Shown here: piece by piece, positions 62,951-64,000 of the stretch
Position numbering within the stretch: the first letter of the stretch is position 1
How the letters are laid out: each line of letters opens with the position of its first letter
Assembly: GCF_014066305.1 (NCBI RefSeq)
Contig: NW_023501049.1
Location: 767,001 to 831,000 of the forward strand
Direction of reading: 5' to 3'
From: Letharia columbiana
Taxonomy: Eukaryota > Ascomycota > Lecanoromycetes > Lecanorales > Parmeliaceae
DNA length: 64,000 nt
Position numbers and translations under genes: made by a program
Notes under the pieces: generated by a model
What the model was told of the DNA's origin: nothing
Databases searched by the model: none
What the model saw: the letters and a program-made list of their open reading frames with translations, nothing else

Positions 62951-63225
62951 TATAAGAGTATAGTTTATTAGCGATTAGCTAGTAAATATAAGCTATAAAA
63001 GATATAATATCGTTATAAAATTTAATAATATATTTAATAATAGAACTAATTTTTAAGAAATATTAAAACTTTAAGATATATAAAGTAGATCTATATTCGC
63101 TAAGTCTCTAGATATATAAGATATATTATTAAAACTAGATTCTAAAAGAGACTCTAATATAGTATATATGATATCGGCGTCTTAGCGTAAGTAGCGTTAA
63201 GGCCTATAACGTATTAGATCTAATA
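62951..63225 (-). repeat. 5' LTR of element B2
   Basis: 275 bp, TATAAGAGTATAGTT on the left end and GATCTAATA on the right; partner of 56104-56378. Differences between the two LTRs are mostly C/T and G/A. Confidence 0.75.
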
Positions 63226-64000
63226 AATAATTATCTAATTTTAATTTAAGATTATTCTTAATTATTTTAAATAATAACTTTCTCTATTTAGATATCTTTA
63301 ATTAAATAATATTTTTAAATAATATTATATATATAATTATAAGCGTTTTTTATTTAATATAATAATCTCGAAAGTATTAATAATAGAGATTTCTCTTAAT
63401 TCTTCTAAAAACTTCTCTTAAAAAGTCTCTATTAAGACTCTTATTAGTAATTCTTCTTTAAATTTCTTATTATTAATATTTTTTTATTCGCTAAACTTAT
63501 ATAATATTATAATTAAAGAGATAATATTTTCTCTTATATTATTTAAAAGTATCGTAATAAAGTATATAATATTCTTAATATTTTTATTAAGATTATTATT
63601 TTTAAGAAATATATAATATTAATAACGAATATAATTATTATTTTTATTTTTAAATAGATCTTCTACTTATCGAATAAGACTATTAAATTTAATACTTTAT
63701 TTTTTTAAATAATAAATAATAATAAAATTAAATTCTAAGAGAAACTTCGCTTATCTTATTTAATACGAGTTAAATTATTTAGAAAATAGAAAATATTATA
63801 AATTTTTATAATTTAAAATAATTTTAATAGAATTTTCGATAGAGAGATTAGCTAGCTTAGAATATTATTTCTTAAAAATCTATATTATAATTATAAGTTT
63901 CTTATTAGAAATATTATAATTTTACTTTATAAAAGATATTATCTTAAAAAAAATATAAATCTAAATACTTCGTCTTTATTCTCTTATAATAAAATAATAA

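Larger units (their letters stand above)
56104..63225 (-). mobile_element. Gypsy-type LTR retrotransposon B2, RIP-ruined, complete ends
   Basis: 7122 bp, minus-oriented. LTRs 62951-63225 (5') and 56104-56378 (3'), both 275 bp. Flanked by the 5-bp duplication AATAA (56099-56103 and 63226-63230). Removing the element and one AATAA rebuilds a sequence matching 42.03-42.07 kb of the uninterrupted C copy. The reverse transcriptase YLDD-equivalent (mutated) lies on minus at 60681-60705. Internal order is the mirror image of B1. No frame survives. Confidence 0.8.
53752..64000 (-). mobile_element. element C, second minus copy, split by two younger insertions
   Basis: Pieces 53752-54184, 54907-56103 and 63226-64000 align in order with 40407 to ~42.8 kb of the first minus copy. 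The gaps are the TRIM-like element (54185-54906) and B2 (56104-63225), each flanked by a target duplication. RIP-ruined; continues beyond the window. Confidence 0.65.

Overview
The window comes from a filamentous ascomycete (Pezizomycotina), and a Dothideomycete is the best guess. The evidence is the many short introns (44-58 nt in most cases, with CTAAT/CTGAC-like branch sites), the gene families present (SWR1, a fungal MUN/C2 protein, a fungal CorA-like protein, a DUF6594 membrane protein, a kinase-vWA fusion) and a sharp split into a GC-equilibrated gene half and an extremely AT-rich half. In the AT-rich half CpA and TpG are almost absent while CpG survives, which is the signature of repeat-induced point mutation (RIP). 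The species cannot be named from the sequence.

Bases 1-11500 hold core genes. SWR1 (minus, 850-5904, intronless) is divergent from the complex I subunit NDUFB8 (plus, 6328-6838, two exons). A five-exon MUN/C2 protein of the UNC13 type (minus, 7163-11475) converges on NDUFB8. Bases 12590-19690 carry three plus-strand accessory genes: a small three-exon protein of unknown function, a five-exon CorA-like membrane protein and a six-exon protein kinase fused to a C-terminal von Willebrand A domain. A four-exon zinc alcohol dehydrogenase of the NADP-dependent CAD/ADH6 type lies on the minus strand (21764-23000), and a six-exon DUF6594 membrane protein (minus, 27493-29123) is the last gene before the AT-rich block. 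Between those two is a gene-poor stretch with a duplicated 0.65 kb repeat and a 100-bp MITE-like element. I rebuilt all exon structures by hand from splice sites, frame continuity and family motifs.

Bases ~29620-64000 are a nest of RIP-ruined LTR retrotransposons with no intact gene. I distinguish two Gypsy-type families. B is about 7.1 kb with LTRs of ~275-280 bp: copy B1 on plus at 33094-40406, copy B2 on minus at 56104-63225 with a 5-bp target duplication. C has LTRs of ~500-530 bp and occurs as several pieces in both orientations. A third repeat, R (~1.8-2 kb), occurs once in each orientation. A 722-bp element with 139-bp terminal direct repeats (54185-54906) resembles a TRIM. Nesting order can be read: B2 and the TRIM-like element each interrupt a C copy whose uninterrupted homologue lies at 40.4-42.8 kb. 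A ~570-bp patch at 49490-50060 inside R has escaped most RIP and holds 200-bp tandem units. A (ATT)n tract of ~240 bp and a nearly pure A/T homopolymer tract of ~275 bp complete the block.

The gene half mixes housekeeping functions (H2A.Z deposition, respiration, membrane traffic) with lineage-variable genes that become more frequent toward the AT block, as expected at an isochore border. No operon-like system or clear gene cluster is visible. The most unusual protein is the kinase-vWA fusion.
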